Of a stretch of 64,000 nt of DNA, positions 23,215 to 33,689 are shown in pieces. Source of the stretch: Dryococelus australis (taxonomy: Eukaryota; Arthropoda; Insecta; Phasmatodea; Phasmatidae). The position numbers and the translations under genes are program-made. The stretch spans positions 9,924,209 through 9,988,208 of the forward strand of contig CM057003.1 in the NCBI GenBank assembly GCA_029891345.1, in the 5' to 3' direction. Under the pieces are notes generated by a model, which was not told where the DNA came from, ran no database searches, and saw nothing but the letters and a program-made list of their open reading frames with translations. The stretch's first letter is position 1, and each line of letters starts with the position of its first letter.

Positions 23215-23410
23215 AAGTCGTCCTTATCTTCACCATCATCTTCAACGTTTTCGTCATCATATTCATCATTATCGTCATCGTTATCGTCACTGCTGTCAAC
23301 GCCGTCATGATCGTCACCACCGTCATCATCGTCAATGCAGTGATTGTCATCATGGTCCTCACGCTCATCTTCGTCTTTTCCATCGCTGTCATTCTCATCT
23401 GCATCGTCTA
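23215..23410. repeat. ATC/GAT trinucleotide low-complexity tract
   Basis: Interrupted TCATCN repeats. On the minus strand they give an aspartate- and glutamate-rich open frame (23067-23474) which begins inside the neighbouring MITE-1. A composition effect is the simplest reading. A similar tract lies at 53445-53595. Confidence 0.75.
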
Positions 23411-23464
23411 TCAGTATAGAACTCAAAACGAGACGTAAGTTTTTTAGACCACGGGCGACATGTA

Positions 23465-23869
23465 GGCTGTTCACGGTAAACAGATCACTTCTGAAAGCCC
23501 TCCTTATGATATACTTGTATGCACGTTGTGTATTCTTCCGCCTAATGTAAAATTGACATTGTCATTGGCCTCATCACTTTATTCATGCGTCAGCCAGGTG
23601 AAACTATTAAATGATAAGAAAAGTAAATATTTTACACATCTGCTCATTTTAACCCATCGTTGCGTTAAAAAAACCTAAATATATAATTTAAGTTATAACA
23701 AATAGTTACCTATCACTTTTTATTCGGCGATAAGGCATGGAACTACTTTCCCTCCATCGTTACCAACTTCTCTGGGCGCATGTCAGTGCGTCCATTAATA
23801 TAAATGCAGATAGGAACAATGACTTTTTTCTAAGGTTCATTTCAAAAGTGCTCACTTTATCGCGAACAG
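23465..23869 (+). mobile_element. MITE-1, long form, copy 2
   Basis: The left end GGCTGTTCACGGTAAACAGA and the right end TTCAAAAGTGCTCACTTTAT then CGCGAACAG are inverted, with TA outside each. Interior blocks CGTTGTGTATTCTTCCGCC, GGCCTCATCACTTTATTC and CTGGGCGCATGTCA are shared with 45669-46092. Confidence 0.85.
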
Positions 23870-23871
23870 TA

Positions 23872-24674
23872 TTTAGAAAATAAACTTTGAGTAGTAGATT
23901 AAACTGATTTCATCTTGCTGAATGGTAGCTGGCCAGCATTATGTACACGTGTGGTTTCATGTGCATAAGCCATGAAAGCTTTATCCGGTATGTTATTATT
24001 GCGTTCCTTGTAAGAGGATTTCGGGTAACGTGGGATATTGTTAACACCGACCATAAAAAAAAACAGGACGGCAAGGATTTCTCTCTCCCTACCCTTCGTG
24101 TTTACAAACGAAGGAACCTGGCTCCAAGTATCGATTACTGAAATAGTAAATTCTTTAGATTCGAACTAGATACTTATGTGATGTACATTATAATACTCAT
24201 ACCATTCCTGGCTTTTCCTTTTAGTAACACTGTGTCACAAGTAAACTACACCCTAAGCATTCACTTCTTCCGAACACTGTTACTTCAGTTATAAATAACG
24301 AACAACAATTTACACTATCAGCAATGTATCTACTCCCATTTACTCTGCGACTCGGATCGTTACCATATGCGAATTTTCTTGTGCGTGCGATACGGCTAAA
24401 ACTATGTTTCAAGGAAATGGTTTCATTTCTTTTTTCTTTTTTTTTTTACCAACTCATTTAATGCTGGTTGGCGCTTCATGGCTACATTTACACGTCATAA
24501 TTTATAAAGACCTTCACCTAACGAACGACACACTCATCCATGTATTACCTAGGATTGGACTCGGGACTCTTTGAAACTAAATTTTTGTGTCCTGTAATGG
24601 GACGGGAGATTGTGGAATGGATTTGCTTTGCAAGGACACGCACGCAAAATGTGAGACCTTCGGGTGACTTTATA
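23872..24674. other. intergenic, no gene seen
   Basis: AT-rich, with a T run near 24426-24447. Nothing recognised up to the left inverted repeat of the Maverick-like element. Confidence 0.5.
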
Positions 24675-25410
24675 TTATTATATATTTAACACACGAGAGA
24701 ATTTCAGGGTGTTTAAACGATTTCTAAGAGTGGCCTGTCTAAATTTTTTTTTTAGTTTGGGGGATATTGCTCGTAGACGGTGGTGGGAGATAGGCGACTT
24801 TGAAAGATGCGATTTACGTGTTAGTAATGACAAACAATTGACGACTGTTTCCAAATGCAATCAAACATTAGAGAATTTCAGAGTGTTGTACGTATGAATA
24901 AACTACATGCATCGAATCGCACATTTCAAACGACTGAGTGTATAATAAGTGAAATCACTCCAGTGTGGAATTAAAAGTAACACGATTTTACTACCCCGAG
25001 CTTAGAAATATAATTTACACGAAAGAGAAGTATCACACAATTACGTGAGTATGGAATTAACTATCTACAACAAAATGTCCCTATAAATTTAACGAAACTA
25101 GATATATATGGCGCCTGTCACACGTGCCTTACATGTCCGCCTGCCTGTGAGACTGGCGAGGAGAAGCTTAATCCACACGTAAAAAAAGAAATTAATTCAT
25201 TATCACTCGTAATAAAATTGCACCTCACCCAAAACACGTCTGTCCGGCTGCGAGCTCTGTGAAGCACTGAGTAGATCTTACATCGACAGCCTGACACTAT
25301 ATACATGGAGCGTGTTTGGGAAGCTGACAAGCGACTAAAGTTATAGCTACTCGGAAATAGATGTGAATACGATTTACGTCACAGCTGGATAAAAATTATG
25401 TTTACGACTC
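24675..25410 (-). repeat. left terminal inverted repeat of the Maverick-like element
   Basis: Matches the reverse complement of 37215-37930 along its length. Shared blocks include CACACGAGAGAATTTC at the outer side, GAGATAGGCGA, GTTAGTAATGACAAA, TACCCCGAGCTTA, GTTATAGCTACTCGGAAATA, and TAAATCGTATTCAC-type (reverse) at the inner side. Within it, GAGAATTTCAGGGTGTT (about 24696) recurs as GAGAATTTCAGAGTGTT (about 24871), an internal duplication with a roughly 175-bp period that the right copy also has. An inward-facing CTATATACATGGAGCG lies at 25297-25312. Confidence 0.75.
25297..25330 (+). promoter_or_regulatory. inward TATA motif in the left inverted repeat
   Basis: CTATATACATGGAGCG then TGTTTGGG on the plus strand, pointing into the element. 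The mirror position in the right repeat carries CTATATAAGTGGAGCG on the minus strand, also pointing inward. Initiation would fall near 25328. The left copy has one base change that weakens the TATA box. Confidence 0.4.
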
Positions 25411-25925
25411 ACATACTAATATATAAATTAGACTAGTTGAGTTTTAAACAGACACAATAGAAAAAAAACGTAATGAAATGGCAGCAGGAGCTCCCCGACA
25501 ACACACCCGTCCACCACGGAGGTCACTCGATGAATGAGTGGATCGTATTAGGTGCACCTGCTTATATAGGTGTAGCGCGGCCGGCATCTTAAAGGCAATT
25601 GAGTAGAATTTTACTACTGACAGAAATCTACCAAGCTACTATTAACGATTTGATTCGTCCTACAAGTACGTGAATATTAAACGTGAACTATTTAGAAAGT
25701 AACGTAGTACTATAAATGTTTTCCGTAAAGTCTGGTAAATAGAGCACACATGTTCAGACAAACACGAGGATGAAAATCATACCAAGTTTCGTCTACCGAA
25801 CACAGAAACGGGGTTTACACGATAAACGCACTATCACAGGAAGATTTATATTTTTTCCCGATAAAATAGATTATTAAAATGCATATATTATAAAACATTA
25901 ATCGCGGCTACCACACTCCGAAGCC
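25411..25925. other. inside the element; no gene seen
   Basis: AT-rich except for a CpG patch near 25490-25590 with TTATATAGG at 25562-25570 on the plus strand, another TATA-like motif of the same kind. No open frame of note. Confidence 0.4.
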
Positions 25926-25929
25926 CGGT

Positions 25930-26500
25930 GAAGTCCAGAGATCCAATGTTGCGCCTATGCAGTGTGAGGGTTGGCGAAGTACCAAGATGGTGGAAGTACT
26001 CGAGAAACAGCCGTGTCGCTCTGCAAAAGGCCAACTGCTCCCTACACCCCCCTCCCATGCCTGAGGCGAGTGTTCTGGGGTTACCCACCCCTCTGCCCTC
26101 GATTGTCAATTTTTTCGGCACTGAGGCAAGATGGCGACGAGCAGCTAAATACGGCCACATCGCTCGCTAGGTCCCGGCATCCCCATCCCCACCTCCCAAC
26201 CTCACCTCTTACCAGAGCGACATGTCCTGGGGTCATTCACGCGTCTTTCCCGATTATCAATTTTTCGCCACTGAGGCAAGATGGCGACGACTGGCAAGAG
26301 AGCTTCACATCACCGTGCTCGCCTGTGGACACCACCCCATACCCTCCACCCCTTGTCCAGAGGGACATGCCCCGAGGTCAAGAACCCAGACCATCCCTCC
26401 CATCACTACTCCAGAACATGTCTTCATCCAAAAAGCCAGTTCTTCTCCAAGGCCATGCTTCCCCAGCCCGGAACGCTTTTTTCGGATATCTTGAGAGGTG
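25930..26500. repeat. imperfect tandem repeat, about 3 units of 150-160 bp
   Basis: AAGATGG recurs at about 25983, 26129 and 26279. CACTGAGGCAAGATGGCGAC occurs at 26120 and 26270, 150 bp apart, each preceded by a stretch reading CCTCGATTGTCAATTTTTTC or CCCGATTATCAATTTTTCG-type, and each followed by C-rich sequence. The CCAGAG(C/G)GACATG block occurs at about 26213 and 26356. Proline-rich open frames across it follow from the C-rich composition. Their period is close to a multiple of three, so I do not call a protein. Confidence 0.65.
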
Positions 26501-26504
26501 GCCT

Positions 26505-26990
26505 GTCCACACAACCCGCCCTCGCTGCCGATCCAAGGTCACATAAGAGCCTGGCATATTCCCAAAGAATTTAAATTTTGCTACCCAACTCCTGCCGATG
26601 AAATTTTATATCCATGAAATAATGTTTCTTTAGTCCCTGAGATAATCCCCAGATTTAACATTCTAACAAGTATATATTTGAATCAAGCAAACTATGAATT
26701 GAAAAAATATATATATCACACAGAAATACAAGACATATTTGATTGACTGCAAAAATTTTTTTTTACAAATATTGAAATAAGACATCTATTTATTCGTCTA
26801 ACAGACAAAATAAGAATTTCATGTGTAAATTTTCCTAGCCCAGAATTTTTAGACACAACTATGAAGTAGGAAAATATGATATAATCTCGGTTAAGTTTAT
26901 TGTTCTACATTAAGCAATGAGTTTTTACAAAATATACAGAAACGAGTCATTCAAAAACCTCGTGGACAATACCAGGTAACGGATAGCCGA
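26505..26990. other. inside the element; AT-rich, no gene seen
   Basis: No recognisable feature between the tandem repeat and the SINE insertion. Confidence 0.5.
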
Positions 26991-26994
26991 GAAT

Positions 26995-27225
26995 CGAGTG
27001 TGTTTGGGGAGAGAGCGAAATTTAGGTCTCGAGAGCCAATGCGGGTGAAATGAGGCGAGTATGGAGCAGCGCCGGACCAGTTCGCACACAACTAGGGAAA
27101 CAAGAGAGCGCTCTGATAAAACCCTTGTATCAGCAGAAACGTCTAACACGAATTCCACACATTGCGAATTTTTTTATGGTGTCACCTGCCTGGGAAGGCG
27201 ATCATGCTAACCGTTCAACCAATGT
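26995..27225 (-). repeat. SINE-1, copy c, inserted in the Maverick-like element
   Basis: Minus-strand SINE-1 with recognisable end blocks GGTCTCGAGAGCCAATGCGG, GAAATGAGGCGAGTATGG and GCAGCGCCGGA. The head (about 27225-27170) is more diverged: GGTTGAACGGTTAGCATG-type with CTTCCCAGGCAGG. The middle has changed or been replaced. Confidence 0.6.
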
Positions 27226-27483
27226 GAGCCCTCTCTTTATGTCTGACAAAAAACTTTCCAACAGCAAAATGTATCCAATCTTACAAAATGTACATATTTG
27301 AATTTATTTAATAATTTTACAGTTTCTGATGTAATTTTAAAAGAAAGAGTGCATAAAAAGGCGTAAATAACGTTTTTCGGAGTCGGAATATAGCGATTTT
27401 CAACATTATTCTTACTTTTTTACTAAAAGGTCCAAATTATTGTAAATTTACAGGGAAATGGCGGCCATTTTGAATCCTTACAG

Positions 27484-27500
27484 TATATAAGGAGGGATAA
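27484..27500 (+). promoter_or_regulatory. TATA motif, TATATAAGGAGGG
   Basis: Lies about 450 bp before the unrecognised coding relic at 27941. The same motif class is found at 29939 and 30418, and inverted in the right terminal repeat at 37321-37336. Confidence 0.35.
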
Positions 27501-27940
27501 ATTAATTTTTTCTCAGCTTATCTCGGCATTTGCTAAGGTCACTTCGTGTGCGTATGCATGAATATGGATTGCAGTAGCACAGAGAATGATGCCAGGCTCC
27601 ATTGAAACAGCAAGTGTCTACACCAACAGGAAGCGTCAACATTGTGAACGACACCAGGCATCCACTACAACAAACAGGCATCCATCACGTCGACTACAAT
27701 GCCAGACGTGCATCACGTCTTCTACAGCTCCAGGTGTCCACACTGAGAACGATGCCAGACGTCTACTTACAACTTCGCTACATCTAGATCATCATCATCA
27801 ATGCATAATCTACAGGGCATTTCACCTCTGCATAAGCTCGCAACAGGTAAAATGCATCAAGGACTCTGCTGTGACAAGTGTGACTCTGAATGCGTTGAAA
27901 CGTTCAATGCATTTTAACTAATGGGAAGACGAAAACCTTA

Positions 27941-28260
27941 TTGAGTCTAGAGTGTTTCCAACTGCGAGTGTTGCCGAAAGAATTTATAATTTCTTTTGTG
28001 GCCCACAAAATAAAATTAGTGTATCCATTCCTGCCTGAACATTTACAAGCTGATGAGGATATCATATCGTATTTACCTTATGAATACTGTCGTTACGGCA
28101 TACCTGCCTTTGCTAATGATGGGAACATGCAACATATATGGAGGGATTGTATGTCGCTCAAGTGGAACAGCTACTTGAATCTAGAATCATCCCAGATATA
28201 ACAATGGACTCATCCGGAGTCGATGAAGTAGATTCCGAGGCGAGCACTGTCATCATATAA
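27941..28260 (+). pseudogene. unrecognised coding relic A
   Basis: The open frame from 27941 begins at TTG, not ATG, and ends at 28201. It reads as a compact sequence with LPKEF near residue 11, LVYPFLPEHLQADEDI near 26-41, and YEYCRYGIPAFAND near 47-60. Over its last part another frame is open and reads on (QLLESRIIPDITMDSSG) to an acidic, serine-rich end at 28260. This looks like the natural C-terminus reached by a frameshift near 28130. I do not recognise the family. Its position inside the inverted repeats suggests it is an element gene; that is inference. Confidence 0.35.
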
Positions 28261-28469
28261 AATTTATATGAGACAGACTTCTTTTATAAACAGTGCATAA
28301 AGAAATAACATAAAAATGACGTGATATGCTCAGGGTTTCGAAAACTACCAACAAAACTGATTTGTAATTAAGGAGCTTGCTATTTCTTAGCAACTGATGC
28401 TAATGACTTTAAGTATTATGCCTCAAATCTCCCAGACCTTGGTACAGTTTAAAACCTGAAGTTAAAATT

Positions 28470-28796
28470 ATGTTTTGGGAACAGACTTACGAGATACATA
28501 ACCTGATATGGGATTCTGGTGACATAGCTTACGAAAAATGTTTTCAATATGTAAATTATGCATTACTCGAAGACTATCCCACATACTTGATTGGAAAAAT
28601 GCAGAAGGAAATTTTAAAAATTTTAATCAATGCAGACGTAATAAATATTAGAAGATACTACGACTGTTCGAGTATTAATTCACTAGTCAAACACTATAAT
28701 GCAAATCACTGTGCAGAAAAAACATTCTGCTCACAATGTAAAAGCGAAGCTTTAAGAGAATATTTATACCAACATCCTACCTATGTGTGTGTGTAG
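28470..28796 (+). pseudogene. unrecognised coding relic B
   Basis: Opens on an ATG at 28470 and runs 108 codons. It is rich in Trp, Tyr and Cys. The most notable segment is near the end: HCAEKTFCSQCKSEALREYL, with a CxxC pair preceded by HxxxxC spacing, which could bind zinc. It runs straight into a (GA)n microsatellite at 28797, so the true C-terminus has probably been lost or displaced. Not recognised as a known family. It may be the N-terminal part of the protein whose later part lies at 28911-29375; that would need a frame change across the microsatellite. Confidence 0.35.
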
Positions 28797-28855
28797 AGAG
28801 AGAAGAGAGAGAGAGAGAGAAAGAGAGAGGAGAGAGAAAGAGAGAGAGACAGACA
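28797..28855. repeat. GA microsatellite
   Basis: An interrupted (GA)n run after a short GT stretch (28783-28793). It separates relic B from relic C. Confidence 0.95.
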
Positions 28856-28910
28856 GATATTAATTTTTCGAATAAATAGTTTGTTCCTGGTAGCATAAGA
28901 TTTCGGAAAA

Positions 28911-29375
28911 TTGGAGAAATTCGACCCAGAGAAGACATACTCCACTATTTTTCGAGGACACAGGAAAGTATGGTTCCAGTCTCTAGGCAACATATACTTT
29001 CAAACACAGATGTGTAACCGAGATGAACATTGGAATTTCGCAAAAAGTTTCGGAGAAAGTTTGTATACAGAAATAATGCTGTGTTATGAAGAAGAAGCCT
29101 GTCCTGTTTTTAATATGAGACCTGACAGCGAACTACCCAGTTCTTCTTGGGACCTATGTTTTAAAAATCGCAGTACAGAAATAACCAATGAACCAGGTTT
29201 TCATCAAATAAAATATAAATTGATTAGAGATTTTTACGATACCACCACCACCTTATGGACTGAAAGATGTAATAATAAGGAACACATCATGCAAGTACAA
29301 GGCAGTAGCGCACTTCTAAGAGCACCATGCGGAATTTGGGACTGTGAGGTTTGGAACAGCCTTGTTTGTGTCTGA
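28911..29375 (+). pseudogene. unrecognised coding relic C, first copy of a duplicated domain
   Basis: A 154-codon frame without an ATG at its start (it opens on TTG). Order of landmarks: a GHRKVWFQSLG stretch near residue 16, MCNRDEHWNF near 34, CPVFNMRPDSELP near 62, W at about 81, FHQIKYKLIRDFYD near 98, WTERCNNKEHIM near 116, and CGIWDCEVW near 140. The same series, diverged, occurs in 29500-29920, so the domain is tandemly duplicated. Conserved Trp and Cys and the RPDS core suggest a folded, possibly metal-binding or disulphide-bonded domain. No known family came to mind. It lies inside the Maverick-like element. Confidence 0.45.
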
Positions 29376-29499
29376 AAATTTGATTTAGCAAAATTGTCAC
29401 TGAAGGACTAATTTCACCACAAAGTGGAAGAACATCAGTCTATATTAAAGGATAGAGAATCGTACACCAGAGCTTCAGTTACGATGGAGAGGTTCGAAT

Positions 29500-29920
29500 C
29501 ATTACTATGGTACGCTTGTTACTACAGGATATAGGCACTGTGGTTTAGAATTGAAGATGAAGATAGTCCACTATAGATAAAGATTTGCAATGGAGATAAA
29601 CATCGGAGTTTTTCAATAATCAATCCTGAATGTATGTATGAAGAAGTTGGAGATTGCATTGGACGCAAGTGTGTAGTCTATAATTTGAGACCTGATAGCA
29701 ATTTACCGATTAGTTTAACCAAATTAGTATGGGACATGGAAGGTGAATAAATCACTAAATATCCATCATTTAGTAAAATTAAATATAAGTTGCGAAGGGA
29801 GTATTACTCTGAACGTGTTGTTTGGACAGAAGAATGTAACAACAACCAACATTATAAATACATCGGTGACCAAGAATTATCGTCTTCCTGTGATATGTGG
29901 CAAAGTAATGTTTTTCAAAG
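29500..29920 (+). pseudogene. unrecognised coding relic D, second copy of the duplicated domain
   Basis: In one main frame with stops it reads ALWFRIEDED, then KICNGDKHRSF, then KCVVYNLRPDSNLP, a Trp, FSKIKYKLRREYY, WTEECNNNQHY and CDMWQSNVF. These match the landmarks of 28911-29375 in order and spacing. In-frame stops near 29537, 29574 and 29749 show it is dead. The two copies differ at many positions, so the duplication is old relative to the decay. A TATA motif follows at 29939. Confidence 0.45.
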
Positions 29921-29938
29921 TAAGAACATCTGACAGAC

Positions 29939-29975
29939 TATATAAAGGAGAGCGTTCAGTATAAAATAGTCAGTC
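29939..29975 (+). promoter_or_regulatory. TATA motif, CTATATAAAGGAGAGCGTTC
   Basis: Positions 29938-29957. The TATA box and following GGAG..GCGTTC closely resemble the inward motif in the right inverted repeat (CTATATAAGTGGAGCGCGTT, minus strand, 37336-37317). This suggests a shared promoter type within the element. Transcription would start near 29970. Confidence 0.4.
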
Positions 29976-30410
29976 AAGGCTAGGTCTTGTATGATATTAG
30001 TTAGTTTGTAAGTCAGTAATCATTAACCATATTAACTAAAAGGATTAATAACTTAAATATATAAATAGAAATAAATGGTAGTTAAAACAGGAATTCGTTC
30101 ATAAATGAGTGTTTAATCATAGCATTAAATTCATTACACCTCATAATGCAAAACGTTCGTATTGTAATGACAATTGTTCGTGTAATAAATCATTAAATAA
30201 GATCTTAATTAAAACATAATGGCTTAAAACCGAACAATTGCAGTATTAATTCAGATATTAATGCTAAGATTCCTAAAACACCTTAAATACTTTTAATTTG
30301 CATTGAAATAGTTTAAATTTTAACTAAAAGTCTTAAAACAAGTTATTTGTCTATTTGGTATCCATTTCAGGTGAATAGCATCATTTTAATTTTTGCGTCA
30401 AGGTAGACTC
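29976..30410. other. inside the element; AT-rich, no gene seen
   Basis: Many TTAAA and TTAAT words, no open frame. It separates the TATA motif at 29939 from the promoter-like segment at 30418. Confidence 0.5.
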
Positions 30411-30417
30411 GTTAGTG

Positions 30418-30916
30418 TATAAATAGGGGTAAGCACACACTGGAGCTCATTTGATGTTGTGACTTCATGGGCTCAAGACCTCCTCTTTCCTCCAGTGAGT
30501 GAAAATATCCCGACCTTCATTCTTGTGAACAAGTCTGCTGTGCTAAGGTGTCTAGTTCAAGGTCATCGGCCGCCCTCTCGCCCTTTACCTCTGCCTGTCT
30601 GTTCCGCAATGGGGTTTTGTGACCAAGGGACCCGTTCGCCCATCGCTTCTGCTGCGACGGTGAAAGCAACCCTTCTATCCTGCTGGAGAAGTCACCTGCG
30701 GAGCTCGCTTGGGACTGCGATCGCCCGACCACTTACAAGCCTCCTGGGGTAGGCTCCCACAGAGCTCTCGAGGGGATTGCGAGCGCCCACCTGCTAACCT
30801 GTTGGAGTAGGATCCCATATGCTCACCTGGCGGAGTGCCCTACCTTTTAACTCGACTGTCCTGTTTTAGGGTCTTGTTCCACACCCATCATCTTTGCTAC
30901 AAGAGTTTAAGTAAGT
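30418..30916 (+). promoter_or_regulatory. possible promoter plus first exon ending in a splice donor
   Basis: TATAAATAGGGG at 30418-30429 is followed about 30 bp later by an initiator-like TCATTTG. The next 460 bp are distinctly more GC-rich than the surroundings and end at GTAAGT (30911-30916), a strong 5' splice-site match. Within it, two roughly 58-bp units repeat imperfectly: GGGACTGCGATCGCCC at about 30710 and GGGATTGCGAGCGCCC at about 30773, each followed by GGAGTAGGATCCCA-like sequence. A 97-codon frame (30459-30752) opens on GTG and has no known domain. A 5' untranslated exon fits as well. Inference only. Confidence 0.3.
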
Positions 30917-30974
30917 TGACAATTTAAAAACAAAAAAAAATAGGGTTTTAGGTTTTTCATTAGACATATTTTCA

Positions 30975-31560
30975 CATTTTCTTTAAACTTTGAGTAAATT
31001 GCATGAAGTTCATTCGAATTATTATCGATTTGAATGATTGGTCTTTGAAATTGAAAAACAAGTCTTTGAAATCCTAAAACTTTTTATTGATTTGAATGAT
31101 GGGTCTTTTAAAATGTCAAAGAAGTCTTTAGAATCGATAACCTTTTTATTAAATTGAATGACTGGTCTTAAAAATTGTAAAACAAGTCTTTAGAACCAAT
31201 AAACTTTTTATTAAATTGAATGATTGGTCTTTGCAATTATAAAACAAGTCTTTAGAATCGATAAACAATTTATTAAATATAACTATTGGTCTTTGAAATT
31301 TAAAAACAGGTCTTTGAAATCGTAAGAATTTGTATCGATTTGAATGACTGGTCTCAGAAACTGTAAAACAAGTCTTTGAAATCGTAAATCTATTTATCAA
31401 ATTGAATGATTGGTCATCGAAACCATAAAACAGGTCTTGTGAATCGTTTTAACTTTTTATCAAATTGAATTATTGGTCTTTGAAATTGTAAAACCAGTCT
31501 TTACAATCGTAAAACAAGTTTTTGAAATTGTAAAACAAGTCTTTAAAATTATTAGTTCAT
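30975..31560. repeat. degenerate tandem array, about 9 units of 62 bp
   Basis: ATTGGTCTTTGAAATTG-like words recur at about 31038, 31100, 31162, 31224, 31286, 31348, 31410 and 31472. Each is followed by AAAACAAGTCTTTGAAATCG-like and TTTTTATTAAATTGAATGA-like words. Units differ widely, so the array is old. It lies directly after the possible splice donor at 30911. Confidence 0.85.
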
Positions 31561-32320
31561 ATGTGCAGATGTCTGTGTGAGTGAGAGTGTAGGACTGTGA
31601 GTGTGAGTGCAGGGGAAATATGATAAAAATGTAATCCCAGATGTAATTTTTATGTAAATTTGTGCTTATTTAGCAGAGTCGAGAGGGTTATACAGGTGAA
31701 TCGCCAGTAGTAGCTACTGCACTATATGGAATAAGGCCGTGTTAATAACAGCACCTGCCCCTCTTTTCACTGTTTAAATTTTCGCAAAGTATGTGAAAAA
31801 ATATCTAGAATCTATCGCCGACTACTCTGAGATGTTTTGGTTAGGTACGCGAGAGTGAAAGTGTATGACTGCAAGTGTGATTGCAGGGGAACTAGTTCTA
31901 TGTTTATGAGAGATAGATAGATAGAGAGAAAGAGTCTCTATGTGTGTGAGAGTGAGAGAGTTTTCAAGTATTTTTAAGTTTTCAAGTATATTTATATTTC
32001 AAAAAATTTCACTTCTTAAATGTAAGTATGCAGAATTGTATAGTTCTAAAAGTATTTCAAGTTCGAATTTAGGTAAAATGACTTTAATGTGTATGTGGGT
32101 TTTTATAGTTGTAAAACTATTACATGTTTAGTTTTAAAGCATAAAATAATTCAGTTTTAACTATTTTCAAGAATTCGTTAAAAAAATTTAGACAAGTTTT
32201 ATAATGTCTTGAGTATAACAGATTAATTACCCTTGCTAAAACTTTGGCTATTAAACTTATTTTGGGAAAATTTATAACATAATTTTATAGAGTAGATGAT
32301 TTTTTTACAGTCTACCCTTG
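31561..32320. other. inside the element; GTGA-rich then AT-rich, no gene seen
   Basis: GTGAGTGAGAGTGTAGGACT-like low-complexity words occur at 31575-31610 and 31851-31950, apparently two copies of one stretch (both contain TGTGA..GCAGGGGAA). Nothing else recognised. Confidence 0.45.
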
Positions 32321-32324
32321 AACG

Positions 32325-32460
32325 TATTTTTGACAGTGTAATATTCATAAATTTTTACCATGTAATATTCATAAATGTTTGATTGTGTAAATGTTTTTGA
32401 CAGTGTAATATTTATTAAAGATTTTGATGGTGTATACTAGTTTTGATGGTGTAATATTGA
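32325..32460. repeat. imperfect short repeats around GTGTAATATTCATAAAT
   Basis: GACAGTGTAATATT occurs at about 32333 and 32399. Variants ATGTAATATTCATAAAT and GGTGTAATATTGATAAA lie between and after them. Low-complexity AT-rich array, irregular period. Confidence 0.6.
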
Positions 32461-32464
32461 TAAA

Positions 32465-33145
32465 ATCAAATAAATAAAAATAAGCACAATTTAAAATGTA
32501 AATATTTTCTCAAAAAATGTTTAAACTAGGCTTAAAATAAAATGTAATAGCATGCGTTTAAATTTCACTGTTATATTCTAAACTAAAACCACGTGCCTGG
32601 GCCGAAAAAGTAGAATATTCTGAAAGACGAGGGCAAAACAAGTCGTAAAGTGTGATCAGTTCTATACTGGAGACAGGCTGTGGAGGGTCGGGCTGGAAGG
32701 TAAATGTCAACTATATCTCTTCACCTCCCCCAGCTCATTCGAGAGACTGCTGCAGCGTTTACGTGATGAGTCATTGGAGGGGAAAGGGAGAATGTCGAGT
32801 GGCAGGGGTTGTCGAGCAGGCACGGCACGGGAGACTGACCAGATGGTGGCACATGATGGTGCTAGTGGTAGGTTACTGAATTATTTGTCCAATTTTCTCG
32901 TCTCATTAGCTCTGCACGCAGACCGGCCTGGCTTGTTCCATGCTTGCATCTTATACTGTTCAACCTCACCATGTGCATGGGCTGTCGAGCAGGCGACACC
33001 TTGCCCCGTCTATTCCTTATTGTGTTTTGTTTCTCCTCGGCTGCTAGCTACCCGCGTCTCGTCCATGTTTAAAATATTTTGAAGTCGCTGCCTTTTTAGT
33101 CACAGCTCTTACTCCTGTCTTTCCCCAACAAAAGCACGGAATCAC
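32465..33145. other. inside the element; no gene called
   Basis: GC content rises at 32650-33080. Frames at 32652-32879 and 32774-33082 overlap and show no domain. The word GTCGAGCAGGC occurs twice (about 32811 and 32986). Confidence 0.4.
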
Positions 33146-33147
33146 AT

Positions 33148-33444
33148 ATGGAGAGATTGTTTTCAGTCAATGGTCAAAATATATCCCCTTCCCCTAAACA
33201 TGAGGAAGTTGATATTTTGAATTGCGACTTATTTCTTTCAGACACGGAAGATTCTTGTTATTCGGAGCGTGCTCCAACCATTTCACAACCGACTTTCGAG
33301 TCGATTAGAGATATTCGGCAAGGGAGTCGGAAAATAATATTTTTTTCCCGATTCCTAAGCCTCAGTGGAAGCTTTGTCAGACCTGACGTGCCAGCTATTG
33401 GCTACGGTGTTTGCAGAAAGACTAAATTACGTGTGGATACCTAA
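33148..33444 (+). CDS. unrecognised small open frame before the polymerase relic
   Basis: A 98-codon frame from an ATG at 33148. Its first two thirds are acidic and serine-rich (EEVDILNCDLFLSDTEDS near residue 20), then ISQPTFESIRDIRQGSRK, then a hydrophobic end. No family recognised. It is on the same strand as, and about 300 bp upstream of, the polymerase pieces, so it may be a small element gene or an N-terminal remnant. A chance frame cannot be excluded. Confidence 0.2.
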   Translation: MERLFSVNGQNISPSPKHEEVDILNCDLFLSDTEDSCYSERAPTISQPTFESIRDIRQGSRKIIFFSRFLSLSGSFVRPDVPAIGYGVCRKTKLRVDT

Positions 33445-33689
33445 TGATCAATTAGTCTGATGCGGATTTTCTCATTTTTTTCAGAGGTGCAAAGTCCCTT
33501 TATTAAGAAATAATCGCTTCACCCCAGCCTATTAGAGTTTCAGTTACCATACCGGGTAAGTACTTGAAATCCCTCATGGTGGAGGAAGGTACTATGAAAA
33601 CCTTTTATTTTCAAAGCAAAGTGCTCCCTGTCCTCCATTAATACAATGTGGATTTAATCTATGATGATGATATCATTCCTTATTTCACA

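Noticed and set aside
23067..23474. 135-codon aspartate-rich protein on the minus strand
   Set aside because: It comes from a GAT/ATC simple-sequence tract and starts inside a MITE-1 end.
25971..26546. Proline-rich 191-codon protein
   Set aside because: C-rich imperfect tandem repeat with three overlapping open frames; no domain and no preference for one frame.
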